DNA of 64,000 nt, from positions 15,112,001-15,176,000 of the forward strand of contig CM061109.1 in assembly GCA_030770545.1 (NCBI GenBank), in the 5' to 3' direction. The DNA is from Macropodus opercularis (taxonomy: Eukaryota; Chordata; Actinopteri; Anabantiformes; Osphronemidae). The position numbers were made by a program, and so were the translations under genes. Positions 61,985 through 64,000 of the stretch are shown here, piece by piece; position 1 is the stretch's first letter; every line of letters starts with the position of its first letter. The notes beneath the pieces were generated by a model. That model did no database searches, was not told the origin of the DNA, and saw only the letters and a list, made by a program, of their open reading frames with translations.

Positions 61985-63772
61985 TCATAATGTTTTGGTG
62001 TGTTGGGTGTGAAAAATGTCTACAGTGGTCTCCTGGCACTGCCTGAGGTCATAGTCACAGTACCCAAGAGAGAATCGGCCCTGTGGGAGAAAATAAACAT
62101 GTTTCACAGGCATAAATAAATAAGATGATTTACAGACATTCAGTACAGTTATTCCAACAATGAGGGTAAAAACTCACCTTTGGTCTCTTGAAATAATCCA
62201 GTCCTCGTCCAATCTTTATGATCCAGCCATTGTCAAACCTTAAAAAACGTAAACACGTTAAGACAAATGCGCCAAAACAAAATAACAATCATGGAAACAT
62301 TTTGATGAATTGAAAGTAAACAATGCAGGTTAAATGCATATTTGGTTGTTGTTGATTTAGAGTTAAATTTAGTAATTTAATTTAGGTGTAAAAGATAAAC
62401 ATTTGCAGCTTTACCTGATTTCCCTGTCATGGATAGTTGAGGAATACTGCAGATCCAGAGTTACTTCCTGCGCTCCAAGGCTCTGTTTCAGCTCTGTCAG
62501 AGCACTGTTCTGTTGGCTGCTGTTAGCCTGTAGCACAGGATGAAAGCAGTGAAAGGCAAACTGAATAGCAAACACTGAGCCTACAACACTTTAATTACAT
62601 AGCGTGACCTCAATTTCTGAATAACCTACTTCATCCTGTGAGGTGAGGAGATGGATCATTTTCACCTTGCAGGGCACTTTTAGCAGCATCTCACAGAAGC
62701 GTAGGAAGTTGTACAACTGTCTCAAAGAAAAGAGAAAAGATTTGCTCTAACATTTAAAAAGTCACCTGAAAGTTTGAGACGTTTCATTAGATTCAACTAT
62801 TAAGCAGGAAGAATCTGGTAGGTAAAATATAATGGGAGTAAGCATTAGTTGCATTTGGTACAGTTTTGTGTTTAGATTGACTGAGATTCCTACACAGGAT
62901 AAGGGAACATTAGACACCTCTGTCAGTTAATGGGACTGGTCTGCGTCATTGTTCATATGTTGTGCACACACATAGCATAAATTGGTTTCTTCAGTGTCTT
63001 TCACCTGGTGAGTGTGTCGAATGTACGGGTCTTCTACCCACACTTCTGTGAGAGCATCGCTGATGTACGGCTTGAACAGAGACTCATAACTGTAACCAGT
63101 GGCGTCTTCTGATATTTTAATTTGTTCATGGTACTTCCCATCTGAGATGAGAAGGATACAGAAAGAAAAAACTGAGATGCTAATAACCTATTTATTCCCG
63201 ACACATACACTCTCTTGACCCATTTTACCCTCCATGCCAATAAATGTAGTCTTTGATTAATTACCTGGTGCATCACTAAACAACTATAACAACTTAAACA
63301 CAAGCTGTATATTCAAATGTGTGTTTTACAACAAATTACACAGTTGAGTCCAACGGCTCAAAGCCAATTTTGGTGTCAAACTAGGTAAACCTGTGCTAAC
63401 CTGGCCCTTTGTGTGGTCTACATACATTCTGTATATAGAATGAATGCGTGTGCTAATTACCTTCTTTCATCTGGTTGACATGAGCTTTGATTTGCTCTGC
63501 TCTGTCCATGTAGCCCTTAATCTTCTCCCTGTAGTGTCCTCTCTTTGAATCATCTTTCACAGCTGTTGACAGCAAGGAAACAAAACAGACGTTGTACACT
63601 TTCTTCCTCTTGCCACAGTTGTTTCTCTGTAGGAGACAGGGACACACAGACCTCTCAACACGTCCATAAGCAGCTGGATGCCTTCCTGGTAGCAGACCAA
63701 AGACTCCTGGAAGCGGCCGCTGTTGTCCAGCTCCACTGCCCGCTTTAGGACGGAGATGGCGGACGTCTCCAT
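61985..63772 (-). CDS. mitd1: MIT domain-containing protein 1
   Basis: Seven coding exons (63772-63652, 63562-63461, 63141-63005, 62716-62630, 62527-62415, 62238-62178, 62080-61985) give 238 residues; human MITD1 is 249. The protein binds ESCRT-III tails through its MIT domain and helps the final cut of cytokinesis. The three-helix MIT domain covers about residues 3-75 (SVLKRAVELD, CYQEGIQLLMDVL, YMDRAEQI). A phospholipase D-like membrane-binding domain follows, with YESLFKPYI, WVEDPYIR, LYNFLRFCEMLL, IHDREIRFDNGWIIKIGRG and RFSLGYCDYDLR. The N-terminus is about nine residues shorter than in human, and the ATG at 63772 is the first in good agreement with the family. The promoter runs off the right end of the window. 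Confidence 0.96.
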
Positions 63773-64000
63773 CCCTGACACATGGTTTTGTGTCATTATT
63801 ATTGTGTCGTGTTGTAATATATTCTAGAAAGGGTCTTCGTACATAACGCTTATCAGGAAAGTCACCAGACGAAGAATCAGTACTTCCCCACTACATAGCT
63901 ATTGGCGTCCACCAGAAAAATAAATCCGGGAGAAACGTAGCACTTCCGTGAAGAACAAACGAGGGTTAGGCGGTTAGAAAGTTGACTTAAATACACTGTA

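Overview
This is a window of vertebrate nuclear DNA, almost certainly from a teleost fish with short introns. The genes are split by GT-AG introns. Every reconstructed splice chain keeps the reading frame across all exons. The proteins align, as I recall the families, with human genes of chromosome 2q11-q12. Ten protein-coding genes can be assembled exon by exon. No rRNA, tRNA, CRISPR array or convincing transposon was seen.

Layout from left to right: about 5.2 kb with no recognised gene, holding only a weak TATA-driven small-transcript candidate; tmem182 (minus, 5763-8330); mfsd9 (plus, 10114-13669); a Na+/H+ exchanger of NHE2 type, slc9a2 (minus, 14588-19657); inpp4a (plus, 22703-27864); an inosine-uridine nucleoside hydrolase, a family absent from mammals (plus, 29600 or 30413 to 31863); coa5 (minus, 32248-33098); mgat4a (minus, 35479-49702); creg2 (minus, 51583-53258); cracdl (minus, 54123-59593); and mitd1 (minus, 61985-63772). 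The order SLC9A2-MFSD9-TMEM182 and the set INPP4A-COA5-MGAT4A-CRACDL-MITD1 match human 2q. UNC50, TSGA10 and LIPT1, which lie in or near that human block, are not visible here.

The genes do not form one pathway. They cover membrane transport (slc9a2, mfsd9), phosphoinositide signalling (inpp4a), nucleoside salvage or catabolism, cytochrome oxidase assembly (coa5), N-glycan branching in the Golgi (mgat4a), a secreted glycoprotein (creg2), actin regulation (cracdl), ESCRT-linked abscission (mitd1) and a muscle claudin-like membrane protein (tmem182).

The most interesting point is the nucleoside hydrolase. A CpG-rich exon about 750 bases upstream splices in frame onto the catalytic body. It adds 23 residues that look like a mitochondrial targeting peptide. 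A GC box and a perfect CRE palindrome lie between this exon and the body, so a second, cytosolic form is possible. The catalytic His-Asp pair of the best-known nucleoside hydrolases is Cys-Asp here. Other points worth a look are a perfect 18-bp hairpin in an mgat4a intron, facing polyadenylation signals between mfsd9 and slc9a2, a 15-nt exon in inpp4a, a 7-nt first coding exon and a 99-nt open intron in cracdl, and a triple tandem acceptor in tmem182.
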